The translations under genes and the position numbers were made by a program. The notes below the pieces were generated by a model, which ran no database searches, had not been told where the DNA came from, and saw only the letters and a program-made list of their open reading frames with translations. Positions 34,123-42,737 of a stretch of DNA of 64,000 bases are shown here, one piece after another (the first letter of the stretch is position 1; every line of letters starts with the position of its first letter). Source of the DNA: Bordetella sp. 02P26C-1 (GTDB lineage: Bacteria > Pseudomonadota > Gammaproteobacteria > Burkholderiales > Burkholderiaceae_B); NCBI RefSeq assembly GCF_009763255.1, contig NZ_WSJB01000032.1:62001-126000 (forward strand), written 5' to 3'.

Positions 34123-35430
34123 TTAAACTTTGCGACCCAATGCCTGCAAAACCGCGGCAACGGTGAGAAACGAGCCAAACACCACGATTCTATCACCCTC
34201 GCCCGCCCGCTCGCGGGCTGCGGCGAACGCGGCCGCCGGGTCGGGATAGGCTTGGACAGACGGCGCCTCGGCACCCGCAGGGCCGTCTTCCAGCGCGGTG
34301 GTGACGTGACGAGCGAAATCTTCGCCGGAGCTACCGCGTGGGCCGGGCAAACCTGCGCAGTACCAGTGATCGATGCGGCCACGCAGCTTGGCAAGCACTC
34401 CGTCTACATCCTTGTCATTAAGCATCCCTACGACGGCATGTGTGTAGGGGTGAAAGCCCATATTGTCGAGGTTTTGGGCCAGGACGGCTGCGGCGTGGGG
34501 GTTATGTGCGACGTCAAGGATGATGACCGGCTGGCCAGGCAGAATCTGGAACCGACCCGGCACGGAGGCTTGCAAGAGCCCAACGCGCACGGCTTGTTGC
34601 GGGACGGACAATTTGTCTCGCACGGCTTCCAATGCGGCCAGCGCAGCCGACGCATTCAGTAGCTGATTCGCGCCACGTAATGCGGGATACGCCAGAGCGT
34701 TGCGCCGTTGTGCGCGGCCACCGTAAGCCCATTGCTGCCGGTCGCCGGAATAGTTGAAGTCTTTACCGAATTGCCAAAGCTCGGCACCGATCTCGTTTGC
34801 GTAGTCGATCAGGGTTTGCGGGGGCTGCGGATCGCTGCAGATCGCCGGACGGCCGCTGCGGAAAATATGGGCTTTTTCCCAGCCGATTTTCTCGCGGGTA
34901 TCGCCCAGATAATCCGTGTGATCCAGGTCTACGCTGGTGATGATGGCGCAATCGGCATCGATGATGTTGACGGCGTCCAGGCGGCCGCCCAGACCGACTT
35001 CCAGCACCACTGCGTCGAGAGACGATTGCGAAAAGAGTCGCAAAATCGCCAACGTGGTGAATTCGAAATAGGTCAGCGTGGTGTCGCCGCGTGCGGCTTC
35101 GATAGCGGCGAACTGCTCGGTCAGCGCGGCATCGGAGGCGATTTCGCCATTGATGCGTGCGCGTTCGTTGAAGTCGATGAGATGCGGCGAGGTGTAGAGG
35201 CCTACGCGATAGCCGGCGGCTAGCAGGATGGCCTCTAGCATGGCACAGGTCGAACCCTTGCCATTGGTGCCGCCGACGATGAATTTGACGGCGTCGATTT
35301 TCAGATCCAGCCGGTCAGCGACTTGCTTGACCCGATCCAATCCCAGGTCGATCGTTTTGCTATGGATGGACTCTAGGTACTGCAGCCACTCTGGCAACGG
35401 TGTGGCGGCGTCGGGATGGGGGGCTGACAT
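34123..35430 (-). CDS. folC: Bifunctional folylpolyglutamate/dihydrofolate synthase
   Basis: 435-residue Mur-ligase-like enzyme that makes dihydrofolate from dihydropteroate and adds glutamates to folates. Key features: P-loop VGGTNGKGSTCAMLEAILLAAGYRVGLYTSPHL, NERARINGE, FEFTTLAILRLFSQSSLDAVVLEVGLGGRLDAVNIID, TSVDLDHTDYLGDTREKIGWEKA and VILDVAHNPHA. The length is normal. First gene of the run down to purF. The usual upstream gene accD is not there: a repeat-rich, gene-free stretch lies upstream instead. Confidence 0.95.
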   Translation of the reverse strand: MSAPHPDAATPLPEWLQYLESIHSKTIDLGLDRVKQVADRLDLKIDAVKFIVGGTNGKGSTCAMLEAILLAAGYRVGLYTSPHLIDFNERARINGEIASDAALTEQFAAIEAARGDTTLTYFEFTTLAILRLFSQSSLDAVVLEVGLGGRLDAVNIIDADCAIITSVDLDHTDYLGDTREKIGWEKAHIFRSGRPAICSDPQPPQTLIDYANEIGAELWQFGKDFNYSGDRQQWAYGGRAQRRNALAYPALRGANQLLNASAALAALEAVRDKLSVPQQAVRVGLLQASVPGRFQILPGQPVIILDVAHNPHAAAVLAQNLDNMGFHPYTHAVVGMLNDKDVDGVLAKLRGRIDHWYCAGLPGPRGSSGEDFARHVTTALEDGPAGAEAPSVQAYPDPAAAFAAARERAGEGDRIVVFGSFLTVAAVLQALGRKV

Positions 35431-35488
35431 GACGGGGTATCTGAAATTTGCTTAGACGTGGGAGTTTAGCAGTCTGCGGAGGTTGTAC

Positions 35489-35503
35489 GAGGGATAACCC
35501 CTA
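35489..35503. promoter_or_regulatory. GAGGGATAACCCCTA motif upstream of folC
   Basis: Third member of the motif family seen at 8536 and 23086, about 60 nt upstream of the folC start. Possible operator or promoter element; no known regulator matched. Confidence 0.3.
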
Positions 35504-35557
35504 GAGTTGTGGAGGGTTATCGGTGTATTTGCGTAGGTTGTTCGCGTTCTTCTGGTC

Positions 35558-35717
35558 GTCGGAGCGGGGTGTGCGGGCCGTGGGGGCTTCACGAGGTCGG
35601 TCCGGCGCGCGGGCGCCGGACACCGCGTCGCTCGTCTCGTCCGCGCCTTCGCGCTCCCTTCGACTTCCGCTCGCTCGACCTCGAGGCGCCCCCACGGCCC
35701 GCACACCCCGCTCCGAC
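35558..35717. repeat. 30-bp inverted repeat enclosing a hairpin
   Basis: Perfect arms at 35558-35587 and 35688-35717 (beginning GTCGGAGCGGGGTGTGCGGG and its complement), separated by 100 nt. The interior holds a second perfect hairpin (35600-35621) and short inner complements (CGAGGTCG / CGACCTCG). The whole could form a large cruciform or RNA stem. Confidence 0.75.
35583..35644 (-). repeat. 62-bp GC-rich repeat, copy A
   Basis: Matches copy B (35997-36058) in inverted orientation with one mismatch over 62 bp. Each copy contains a perfect 9-bp-arm hairpin (GTCCGGCGC / GCGCCGGAC, loop 4). This looks like a REP/BIME-type intergenic element of the host genome. Confidence 0.8.
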
Positions 35718-35810
35718 TGGCGGTTTAGAAAGCCGGAACGTCTTGGGGGAGAGAGGGGTTCTTGGCGTTTTGGCGTGACGCTGGCGACCGTTGGAAGATT
35801 TTGCGGGGCT

Positions 35811-35845
35811 GCGTAAATCGGGTGCCCTGCACACCCGATTTACGC
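35811..35845. terminator. Perfect 14-bp palindromic hairpin
   Basis: Arms GCGTAAATCGGGTG / CACCCGATTTACGC with a 7-nt loop. There is no adjacent gene that it would obviously terminate and no T-run. It may be part of the repeat island or a relic terminator. Confidence 0.45.
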
Positions 35846-35888
35846 TATCGGAGATGCTAGCGCGGGATGTGCGACATCAGTAACGGTG

Positions 35889-35975
35889 TCAGCCGCCGTA
35901 CCGATAGGGGTACCGGTATCCGTATCGGCATTGGCATCGCATCGGCATCTGCATCGGTATGTGAATCGATAGCTA
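35889..35975. repeat. Degenerate hexamer tract
   Basis: About a dozen imperfect 6-nt units of the type (G/T)(C/T)ATCG, such as GTATCGGCATTGGCATCGCA. Low-complexity sequence; no coding or regulatory role visible. Confidence 0.55.
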
Positions 35976-35996
35976 TTCGGAGCACGAATGCGAGTA

Positions 35997-36058
35997 GCGG
36001 ACGAGACGAGCGACGCGGTGTCCGGCGCCCGCGCGCCGGACCGACCACGTGAAGCCCC
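35997..36058 (+). repeat. 62-bp GC-rich repeat, copy B
   Basis: Second copy of the element at 35583-35644, inverted, 61 of 62 bases identical. Its hairpin is at 36020-36041. The copies are 352 nt apart and flank the palindrome and hexamer tract. Confidence 0.8.
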
Positions 36059-36173
36059 GACGCCGTCACTGCCCCCCATCGACGCCACAAGCATCGACGG
36101 CAGCCACAAGCATCAACAGCCGCCTCGTACACGAACAACAACCCCGCACACACCCAGCCCCCCTTGCACCATC

Positions 36174-36199
36174 TTTCATATCCATGAAATACTTTTCAT
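36174..36199. promoter_or_regulatory. Probable IclR-type operator of the cupin-Bug-CoA-transferase operon
   Basis: TTTCATATCCATGAAA at 36174-36189 (6-bp arms, 4-nt centre) with an extra TTTCAT half-site at 36194, exactly 20 bp after the first. It lies 27-52 nt upstream of the cupin start. A similar arrangement occurs upstream of aceE. The IclR gene at the end of this operon is the natural candidate to bind it. Confidence 0.5.
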
Positions 36200-36225
36200 A
36201 CACATAAATTAAGGAACCCCCGAGG

Positions 36226-36636
36226 ATGACCCAACCACCCCACTGGCTAATCCGCCAGCAGGATGTCCCCGGCTACCACCCGGCAAATCACACAGGCACC
36301 CTGAACCGACGCCTAATCGGCCCCGCCAACGTCGGCGCGAAGAACGTGGAAGTCCTGTTAGGCGTCATCGAGAAAGGCCAAGGCGCCCTGCCCCACGCCC
36401 ATCCCGGTATCGAACAAGTCTGTTATCTGCTTGAAGGCACCGCGCGTGCGCAAGTCGGCGATGAGGTCGCCGATATGGTCGCTGGCGACTGTTGCTATTT
36501 CCCCCCTGACATTCCACACGTCTTTACCGTCACCAGCGACACCCCCGCGCGCCTGCTGGTGATCTATTCGCCCCCCTACGAAGAATGCCCAGAAAGAGTC
36601 ATCCGCGAATTTCCCGGTCGCGCACCACCACCGTAA
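36226..36636 (+). CDS. Cupin-domain protein
   Basis: 136-residue single-domain cupin. The first motif is GALPHAHPGIEQVCYLLEGTARAQVG (His-x-His ... Glu metal ligands), the second is DCCYFPPDIPHVFTV (Pro-x2-x-x-His). Small cupins of this sort bind a metal and often accompany catabolic genes as isomerases, dioxygenases or binding proteins; the reaction is not predictable. First gene of an operon with a Bug receptor, a CoA-transferase and an acyl-CoA dehydrogenase. Start at 36226 follows AAGGAAC. Confidence 0.87.
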   Translation: MTQPPHWLIRQQDVPGYHPANHTGTLNRRLIGPANVGAKNVEVLLGVIEKGQGALPHAHPGIEQVCYLLEGTARAQVGDEVADMVAGDCCYFPPDIPHVFTVTSDTPARLLVIYSPPYEECPERVIREFPGRAPPP

Positions 36637-36725
36637 GCGTGCGCGGCCACCCCGAGAGCAGCCCCTGTCCGTTGACACGATTTCCAAACGGCCACGCCAG
36701 AGCCGTCCCGCAAAAGGAGACAACC

Positions 36726-37697
36726 ATGCTTTTACGCAGCCTACGCGCCGCGATGCTTTGCAGTGCCGCCATCGTCTCATTAGCCGCCGCGCCGGTTCAG
36801 GCGGCTTACCCCGATAAACCCGTCAGCCTCATCGTGCCCTTCCCCGCAGGGTCCGGCACCGATGCAGTGGGACGCATCTTCGCCGCCGAACTGGGCAACC
36901 TCCTGGGGCAACAGGTCGTGGTCGAGAACAAGCCCGGCGCCAACGCCACCATCGCCGCGCAGTACGTAGCGCGTGCCAAGCCCGACGGGTACACCTTGTT
37001 TGTGACGACCAACACCTCGCATTCGGCAGCGCCTTTCCTCATGAAGAGCGTGTCCTACGACCCCGTCAAGGATTTCACGCCCATCGCGCGTGGCGGCAAC
37101 CTGCCCTTCATTCTCGTCACCAATCCCAAGCAGCCCTATAAGAGTGTTGAAGAGCTGATCGAGTATGCCCGCAAGAATCCGGGCAAGGTCTCGTATGCCA
37201 GTGGCAACAGCACCGGGATCGTTGCTGGAGCAACCTTGGCGCGACGCGCTGACATCGACTTGCTGCATGTGCCCTACAAAGGCACGCCTCAGGCCCTGAC
37301 AGACTTGGTCGGCGGGCAGGTGGACATGATGTTTACCGACCTGGCGTCGGGCTTGCCCTTTGTGCAGTCGGGTCAGTTGCGGGCGTTGGCAGTATCGACC
37401 GCGCAACGCAGCGATATTGTTCCTGATTTGCCGTCGATGAAAGAAGCCGGCGTGGAGAATTTCGACCTTAATTCCTGGAACGGCTACTTTGGACCGGCGG
37501 GCCTGCCGCCTGAGGTCGTGAGCAAGCTGAACGCGGCGATCAATCAGATCGTCGCAAATCCGGAGACGAAAAAACGCCTGGCCCAGCTAGGGTTTGACGC
37601 CTTTAGCGGGACCCCGGAGAGCTTTGCGGAGTTCGTCAGTGAACAACGCGACTTGTGGGGCAATTTGATTAAAGACGCAGGCATACAGGCACAATGA
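36726..37697 (+). CDS. Bug-family (tripartite tricarboxylate transporter) solute-binding protein
   Basis: 323-residue periplasmic receptor with signal peptide MLLRSLRAAMLCSAAIVSLAAAPVQA and the typical mature start AYPDKPVSLIVPFPAGSGTDAVGRI. Other family marks: VVVENKPGANATIAAQYVARAKPDGYTL, VSYASGNSTG, HVPYKGTPQALTDLVGGQVDMMF and NGYFGPAGLPPEVVSKLNAAI. Bordetella-type genomes carry very many such orphan receptors; no TctA/TctB membrane genes are nearby. The ATG at 36726 gives the signal peptide and follows AAAGGAG. Its stop overlaps the CoA-transferase start by 4 nt. Confidence 0.93.
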   Translation: MLLRSLRAAMLCSAAIVSLAAAPVQAAYPDKPVSLIVPFPAGSGTDAVGRIFAAELGNLLGQQVVVENKPGANATIAAQYVARAKPDGYTLFVTTNTSHSAAPFLMKSVSYDPVKDFTPIARGGNLPFILVTNPKQPYKSVEELIEYARKNPGKVSYASGNSTGIVAGATLARRADIDLLHVPYKGTPQALTDLVGGQVDMMFTDLASGLPFVQSGQLRALAVSTAQRSDIVPDLPSMKEAGVENFDLNSWNGYFGPAGLPPEVVSKLNAAINQIVANPETKKRLAQLGFDAFSGTPESFAEFVSEQRDLWGNLIKDAGIQAQ

Positions 37698-38932
37698 CTC
37701 AACTCGCTTCTACCGGCCACGGACCCCTGGCCGGCATACGCATACTGGACCTGAGTTCCGTCGTGATGGGCCCGTATGCCACGCAGGTGTTGGGGGATCT
37801 GGGTGCTGACATCATCAAGGTCGAGTCCCCCGATGGCGACAATATGCGGGCCGTCGGCCCCATGCGGCATCCCGGCATGGGGCATCTGTATCTACACTTG
37901 AATCGCAACAAGCGATCCATCGTGCTGGATCTGAAAAACGAGGCGGGGCGTGAGGCTTGTTTGCGCTTGGCGCAGAGCTGCGATGTGCTGCTCTACAACA
38001 TCAGGCCTCAGGCCATGGCGCGCTTGGGTTTGTCCTATGAGGCGGTCCGCGCGCGCAACCCGCGCCTGGTGTATGTCGGCGCGTACGGATTCAGCGAGGC
38101 CGGCCCCTACGCCGGGCGGCCGGCGTATGACGACCTGATTCAAGGGCAAACCGGGATTGCGCATCTGATCCAGCAGCAAAGCGGAGATGTACCGCGCTAT
38201 GCGCCCTTGACGCTGGCCGATCGTGCCGTCGGCCTGCATGTGGCCATCGCGATGGTGTCAGCGGTGCTGCATGCGCGGCAACGCGGCGAGGGACAGTCCG
38301 TCGAGATACCCATGTTCGAGGGCATGGCGCATCTGGTCTTGGGCGATCATCTGGGCGGCGCGACGTTTGAGCCGCCGCTGGGCAGCACTGGCTATGCCCG
38401 GCTGCTGGCGGCGCATCGACGACCGTATGCGACGTCGGACGGCTATATCTGCCTGTTGATCTACAACGACAAACATTGGCGCAGTTTCTTCAAGCTGATT
38501 GGCCGTCCCGAGCTGGCGCAAGATCCCCGCTTTTGCAATCACACCGCCCGGGCGCAGCACATCGATGAAGCCTATGCCTTTTTGGCCGAGGTCATGCGCA
38601 CCCGTTCCAGCGCCGAATGGCTGGCGGATTTAGCACAAGCCGATATCCCCTCTGCGCGGCTGTATTCCGTGGATGACCTTATCGAGGATCCGCACCTGCG
38701 CGCGACCGGGTTTATCTGCGAACAGCAGCATCCGAGTGAGGGGCACCTACGCACGCCCGCACCGCTGGGGCGATATACCGGAACGCCCACCTCTATTCGT
38801 CGCCCGGCTCCCCGCCTGGGAGAACACAGCAGAGAGATTCTGCGCGAGGCCGGCTGCACGGACGCGGAGATCGATGCATTGATCGCGGCACGCGCCACCG
38901 CCGATATCTCGCTCAACAAAGGAAGCATTTGA
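37694..38932 (+). CDS. Class III CoA-transferase (CaiB/BaiF family)
   Basis: 412-residue cytosolic enzyme that moves CoA between carboxylic acids. Signatures: GIRILDLSSVVMGPYATQVLGDLGADIIKVESPDGDNMR (the Asp in the VLGDLGA segment region and Glu of VESP are conserved), NRNKRSIVLDLKNEAGREACLRLAQSCDVL, NPRLVYVGAYGFSEAGPYAGRPAYDDLIQG and PFEG-like PMFEGMAHLVLGDHL. It probably activates the acid imported by the Bug receptor, giving the substrate of the acyl-CoA dehydrogenase that follows. Its stop shares one base with that start codon (TGATG). Confidence 0.93.
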   Translation: MTQLASTGHGPLAGIRILDLSSVVMGPYATQVLGDLGADIIKVESPDGDNMRAVGPMRHPGMGHLYLHLNRNKRSIVLDLKNEAGREACLRLAQSCDVLLYNIRPQAMARLGLSYEAVRARNPRLVYVGAYGFSEAGPYAGRPAYDDLIQGQTGIAHLIQQQSGDVPRYAPLTLADRAVGLHVAIAMVSAVLHARQRGEGQSVEIPMFEGMAHLVLGDHLGGATFEPPLGSTGYARLLAAHRRPYATSDGYICLLIYNDKHWRSFFKLIGRPELAQDPRFCNHTARAQHIDEAYAFLAEVMRTRSSAEWLADLAQADIPSARLYSVDDLIEDPHLRATGFICEQQHPSEGHLRTPAPLGRYTGTPTSIRRPAPRLGEHSREILREAGCTDAEIDALIAARATADISLNKGSI

Positions 38933-40098
38933 TGGACTTCGTGTTTTCGACTGATCAGCTCGCCTTGCGTGATGCCATTGAACGTATCTGTGCCCGTTAT
39001 CCCGACGACTATTGGCGGGAACGCGATCGAGATGGAGGCTTCCCGCATGAGCTGCACGCCGATTTAGCGCGTGACGGTTGGCTGGGCATAGCCATGCCGG
39101 AGGAACTAGGCGGCGCGGGGCTGGGAATGACGGAGGCGGCGCTGATGATGCAGACGATCGCCGCTTCGGGAGCGGGATTTTCCGGGGCCTCGGCGGTACA
39201 CATGAATATCTTCGGGCTTAACCCCGTCGTGGTGTTTGGCTCGGACGAGCAGCGGCATCGGTGGCTCGGGCCGTTGATCGCCGGACAAGAGAAAGCCTGC
39301 TTTGCGGTCACTGAACCCGATGCGGGATTGGACACCACCAAGCTATCGACCCGCGCGCAACGTCAAGGTGACGAGTACATCGTGCACGGCCGCAAAATCT
39401 GGATTTCGACGGCGCAGGTGGCGCAAAAGATGCTGTTGCTTGCGCGGACGACGCCTCTGTCCGAGGTGTCCAAGCCCACGCAAGGGCTATCGCTGTTCTA
39501 CACCGACCTGGACCGCGAGCGTGTTGAAGTGCGCGAGATCGAGAAGATGGGGCGGCACGCGGTCGACTCGAACATGCTGTTTATTGATGGCTTGCGTATC
39601 CCTGTGGCCGATCGCATCGGCGAGGAAGGGCGGGGCTTTGAGTACATCCTGCATGGTATGAACCCCGAACGGATCCTGATCGCGGCAGAGGCGGTGGGCA
39701 TCGGACGCGCGGCGCTGGATCGGGCGGTCAAATATGCGGGCGAACGCACGGTGTTCGGCCGGCCCATTGGTCAGAACCAAGGCATACAACATCCGCTGGC
39801 GCAGGCCTGGATGCAACTCGAGGCCGCGAATCTGATGGTATTCAAAGCGGCCAGCCTGTATGACGCTGGCTTGCCTTGCGGGCCGTTTGCCAATACGGCA
39901 AAGTACCTGGCGGCCGAGGCTGGGCATAACGCCTGTCAGACGGCGATTCTGACCTTAGGCGGCATGGGTTATGCCAAGGAATACCAGGTCGAAAGATTGC
40001 TGCGGGAAAGCTATATCGCCCGTATCGCACCGGTCAGCCCACAGTTGATCATGTGCTTTATCGCGGAGAAAGTGCTGGGCTTGCCGAAGTCGTATTAG
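38932..40098 (+). CDS. Acyl-CoA dehydrogenase
   Basis: 388-residue flavoenzyme. N-terminal helices (MDFVFSTDQLALRDAIERIC), FAD/substrate loop CFAVTEPDAGLDTTKLSTRA and WISTAQVAQKMLLLART, and the C-terminal region RAVKYAGERTVFGRPIGQNQGIQHPLAQAWMQLEAA and ILTLGGMGYAKEYQVERLLRESYIARIAPVSPQLIMCFIAEKVLGLP. The catalytic Glu position is not certain from sequence alone. ATG at 38932 follows GGAAGC. Works after the CoA-transferase in one catabolic operon. Confidence 0.93.
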   Translation: MDFVFSTDQLALRDAIERICARYPDDYWRERDRDGGFPHELHADLARDGWLGIAMPEELGGAGLGMTEAALMMQTIAASGAGFSGASAVHMNIFGLNPVVVFGSDEQRHRWLGPLIAGQEKACFAVTEPDAGLDTTKLSTRAQRQGDEYIVHGRKIWISTAQVAQKMLLLARTTPLSEVSKPTQGLSLFYTDLDRERVEVREIEKMGRHAVDSNMLFIDGLRIPVADRIGEEGRGFEYILHGMNPERILIAAEAVGIGRAALDRAVKYAGERTVFGRPIGQNQGIQHPLAQAWMQLEAANLMVFKAASLYDAGLPCGPFANTAKYLAAEAGHNACQTAILTLGGMGYAKEYQVERLLRESYIARIAPVSPQLIMCFIAEKVLGLPKSY

Positions 40099-40120
40099 CC
40101 CGCCCACGCCTCGGGGAACC

Positions 40121-40150
40121 CACTGCCCTCAAACTTGTTCAAGGGCAGTG
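40121..40150. terminator. Hairpin between acyl-CoA dehydrogenase and IclR genes
   Basis: Perfect 9-bp arms CACTGCCCT / AGGGCAGTG in the convergent junction. The right arm lies inside the last codons of the IclR gene. No T-run. Confidence 0.45.
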
Positions 40151-40863
40151 CATGCCGCCCTGAGCACGCTGGCGCACTCTTCCTGACGGGGTTCCAAGCG
40201 ATACACCGGTCCCCCCACGGAAATCGCATACGTTTCGCCCGATAAGGTCAGCGGCCACGCCAGCGCACATACATCGGGGATCGATTCGCCCAGGTTCATA
40301 AACCAACCACGCTCGCGCGACGCGGTCAGATCCGCGTCAATCGCTTTGATGGTGGTCAACGTGCGTTCGTTATAACGTGTCAGCGGATAGCTCTTGAGCA
40401 ACGCGTGCCTTGCTGTGGGGTCCATGACGGACAACAAGGCTTTGCCTAATGAATTCGCGTGCGCCTCACGAAATTCGCCAGCCACAGGCGCGTAGCGGAT
40501 CGTGTGGGGGGAGTCGAGCACTTCCAGGTAGACCACCTTGCCTTCCGTGCTGAGCTTGGCAAACACAATGGTTTCGCGCGTGGCCTCGCGCAGCTCCAGC
40601 AATGTGGGATACACACGATCAAGCACCGGGTCGGCCGCGGCAATGCGTTGCGCCATCGCCAGCAGCCTGCCGGTCGGGTAATAGCCTTGACGCCGGCCGG
40701 TCTCGTAGAGATAGCCTAAGTCCACCAGCGTACGTATCAACGCCAGACAGCTGGACACCGGCACGCCCAACAGGCGCGCCAGTTCCGATAAAGGCAATGC
40801 GCGTCGCTCGCGAGCATAAGTTTCTATGATCTCGATGACGCGCAGTGCGGTCTTGACGCTCAT
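40129..40863 (-). CDS. IclR-family transcriptional regulator
   Basis: 244-residue regulator. N-terminal winged HTH (ALRVIEIIETYARERRALPLSELARLLGVPVSSCLALIRTLVDLGYLYET) and C-terminal effector domain (LLELREATRETIVFAKLSTEGKVVYLEVLDSPHTIRYAPVAGEFREAHANSLGKALLSVMD ... YAISVGGPVYRL). It is convergent with the acyl-CoA dehydrogenase operon, its likely target, and only 26 nt behind lpdA, so it may be carried on the pyruvate dehydrogenase transcript. TTTCAT/ATGAAA repeats in front of both operons could be its sites. Confidence 0.92.
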   Translation of the reverse strand: MSVKTALRVIEIIETYARERRALPLSELARLLGVPVSSCLALIRTLVDLGYLYETGRRQGYYPTGRLLAMAQRIAAADPVLDRVYPTLLELREATRETIVFAKLSTEGKVVYLEVLDSPHTIRYAPVAGEFREAHANSLGKALLSVMDPTARHALLKSYPLTRYNERTLTTIKAIDADLTASRERGWFMNLGESIPDVCALAWPLTLSGETYAISVGGPVYRLEPRQEECASVLRAACTALEQV

Positions 40864-40889
40864 GGCACGGCAGACGGGCTACGCCCGCC

Positions 40890-42728
40890 TTACTTCTTGC
40901 GCACGGGTGGCAAGTCGGTGCACACGCCCTCGGCGACTTCCGCGGCCATGCCCACCGATTCGCCCAGCGTGGGATGCGGATGGATGGTCTTGGCGATATC
41001 CACCATATCCGCGCCCATCTCGATCGCCAACGCAATCTCGCTGATCAGATCGCCGGCATGCGTGCCCACGATGCCACCGCCCAGGATGCGATGCGTTTCG
41101 GCGTCGAACAAGAGCTTGGTAAAGCCCTCGTCGCGACCGTTGGCAATCGCACGACCTGAAGCGGCCCACGGGAACAGGCCCTTCTCGACCTTGATGCCCT
41201 GCTTCTTGGCTTCGTCTTCCGTCAGACCCACCCAGGCCACTTCCGGATCGGTATAGGCCACCGACGGAATGACACGGGCGTCGAAGAATGACTTCTGGCC
41301 AGCGGCGGCTTCGGCAGCGACGTGACCTTCGTGTACGGCCTTGTGCGCCAGCATAGGCTGACCCACGATGTCGCCAATCGCAAAGATATGCTCGACGTTC
41401 GTGCGCATCTGGCGGTCGACTTCGATAAAGCCGCGATCGGTCACCGCGATGCCCGCCTTGTCAGCGGCGATCTTCTTGCCGTTGGGGCTGCGGCCAACCG
41501 CTTGCAGAACCAGGTCATAGCGCTGCGGCTCTTTCGGCGCGCCCTCGCCTTCGAACGTGACGTAGATGCCGTCCTTCTTGGCCTCGGCGCCCACGGTCTT
41601 GGTCTTGAGCATGATGTTGTCAAAGCGATGGGCATTCATCTTCTGCCACACTTTGACGAGGTCGCGATCGGCGCCCTGCATCAAGCCGTCTTGCATTTCC
41701 ACCACGTCCAGGCGTGCGCCCAGCGTGGAATACACAGTGCCCATTTCCAGGCCGATAATCCCGCCGCCGATGATCAGCATTTTTTTCGGAACTTCGCGCA
41801 ATTGCAACGCGCCGGTCGAGTCCACGATACGTGCATCATCGGGCAAGAACGGCAGCTTCACCGACTGGCTGCCAGCGGCGATGATGGCGTTCTTGAAACG
41901 GATCGTCTGAGTCTTGCCATCTGCGCTCTTGACCGACAGATGATGCGGATCGGCGAACTCGCCTACGCCGGTCACGACCTTGACCTTGCGGGCCTTGGCC
42001 ATGCCTGCCAAACCACCAGTCAGCTTGGCGACCACGCTGTCTTTGTAGCCACGCAGCTTGTCCAGATCGATCTTGGGTTCGCCGAAACTGATGCCATGCG
42101 CGGCCAGGGCGCGAGCCTCGTCAATCACAGCGGCGTTGTGCAACAGCGCCTTGGACGGAATGCAGCCTACATTCAGGCACACGCCGCCCAGCGTGTCGTA
42201 ACGTTCGACCAGCACAACGGACAAGCCGAGGTCGGCCGCGCGGAACGCAGCGGAGTATCCGCCGGGGCCCGCGCCCAGGACCAGCACATCGCATTCTTGA
42301 TCGGCCGAGCCGGAATACGAAGCAGCGGCGGGAGCCGCGGCTTTCTCGCCCGATGGCTGGCTGGCGGATGCTTTTCCGCCATCAGCCTTTTTATCGCCTT
42401 CGGCGGCCTTGGCCTTCTCCGCCGACTTGTCCGATTCGGCATTCTTGCCAGCGGCAGCGCTCTTGTCGTCCGACTTGCCAGCCGAAGCCTGCGCCTCGAC
42501 TTGCAGAATCACCGCACCTTCACCGACCTTGTCGCCGACCTTGACCTTGACCGACTTGACCACGCCGCCGGCGGAGGCAGGGATCTCCATCGAGGCCTTG
42601 TCGGATTCAACCGTGATCAGGCTTTGTTCAGCCTCGATCGTATCGCCTTCGGCGACCAGCACTTCAATGACTTCCACTTCCTTGAAGTCACCGATATCCG
42701 GCACCTTGATATCCACTAGATTGCTCAT
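40890..42728 (-). CDS. lpdA: Dihydrolipoyl dehydrogenase (E3) with N-terminal lipoyl domain
   Basis: 612-residue E3 of the pyruvate dehydrogenase complex. Residues 1-80 are a lipoyl domain (lipoylated Lys in [15 protein letters not shown]), about 80-130 a Lys/Ala-rich hinge, then the flavoprotein: FAD motif [22 protein letters not shown], redox disulfide [20 protein letters not shown] motif [20 protein letters not shown], second FAD motif [19 protein letters not shown] and the catalytic His of the dimer interface ([16 protein letters not shown]). A lipoyl domain on E3 is known in several betaproteobacteria. Third gene of aceE-aceF-lpdA, 9 nt after aceF. Confidence 0.96.
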   Translation of the reverse strand: MSNLVDIKVPDIGDFKEVEVIEVLVAEGDTIEAEQSLITVESDKASMEIPASAGGVVKSVKVKVGDKVGEGAVILQVEAQASAGKSDDKSAAAGKNAESDKSAEKAKAAEGDKKADGGKASASQPSGEKAAAPAAASYSGSADQECDVLVLGAGPGGYSAAFRAADLGLSVVLVERYDTLGGVCLNVGCIPSKALLHNAAVIDEARALAAHGISFGEPKIDLDKLRGYKDSVVAKLTGGLAGMAKARKVKVVTGVGEFADPHHLSVKSADGKTQTIRFKNAIIAAGSQSVKLPFLPDDARIVDSTGALQLREVPKKMLIIGGGIIGLEMGTVYSTLGARLDVVEMQDGLMQGADRDLVKVWQKMNAHRFDNIMLKTKTVGAEAKKDGIYVTFEGEGAPKEPQRYDLVLQAVGRSPNGKKIAADKAGIAVTDRGFIEVDRQMRTNVEHIFAIGDIVGQPMLAHKAVHEGHVAAEAAAGQKSFFDARVIPSVAYTDPEVAWVGLTEDEAKKQGIKVEKGLFPWAASGRAIANGRDEGFTKLLFDAETHRILGGGIVGTHAGDLISEIALAIEMGADMVDIAKTIHPHPTLGESVGMAAEVAEGVCTDLPPVRKK

Positions 42729-42737
42729 GAAGCCCCC

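Larger units (their letters stand above)
35431..36225. other. Gene-free repeat-rich region upstream of folC and cupin genes
   Basis: 795 nt between divergent folC and the cupin gene. It contains nested GC-rich inverted repeats, a long palindrome, a stretch of degenerate hexamers and, at its right edge, a probable operator. The small open frames inside are made by the repeats and show no protein-like pattern. Confidence 0.7.

Noticed and set aside
35452-35706. Small open frames inside the repeat island
   Set aside because: They are generated by the inverted repeats on both strands, are Arg/Pro-rich and lack ribosome sites.
35889-35975. Possible CRISPR array or tandem regulatory repeats
   Set aside because: Units are six bases, degenerate and contiguous, with no spacers and no cas genes. 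It is simple-sequence DNA.
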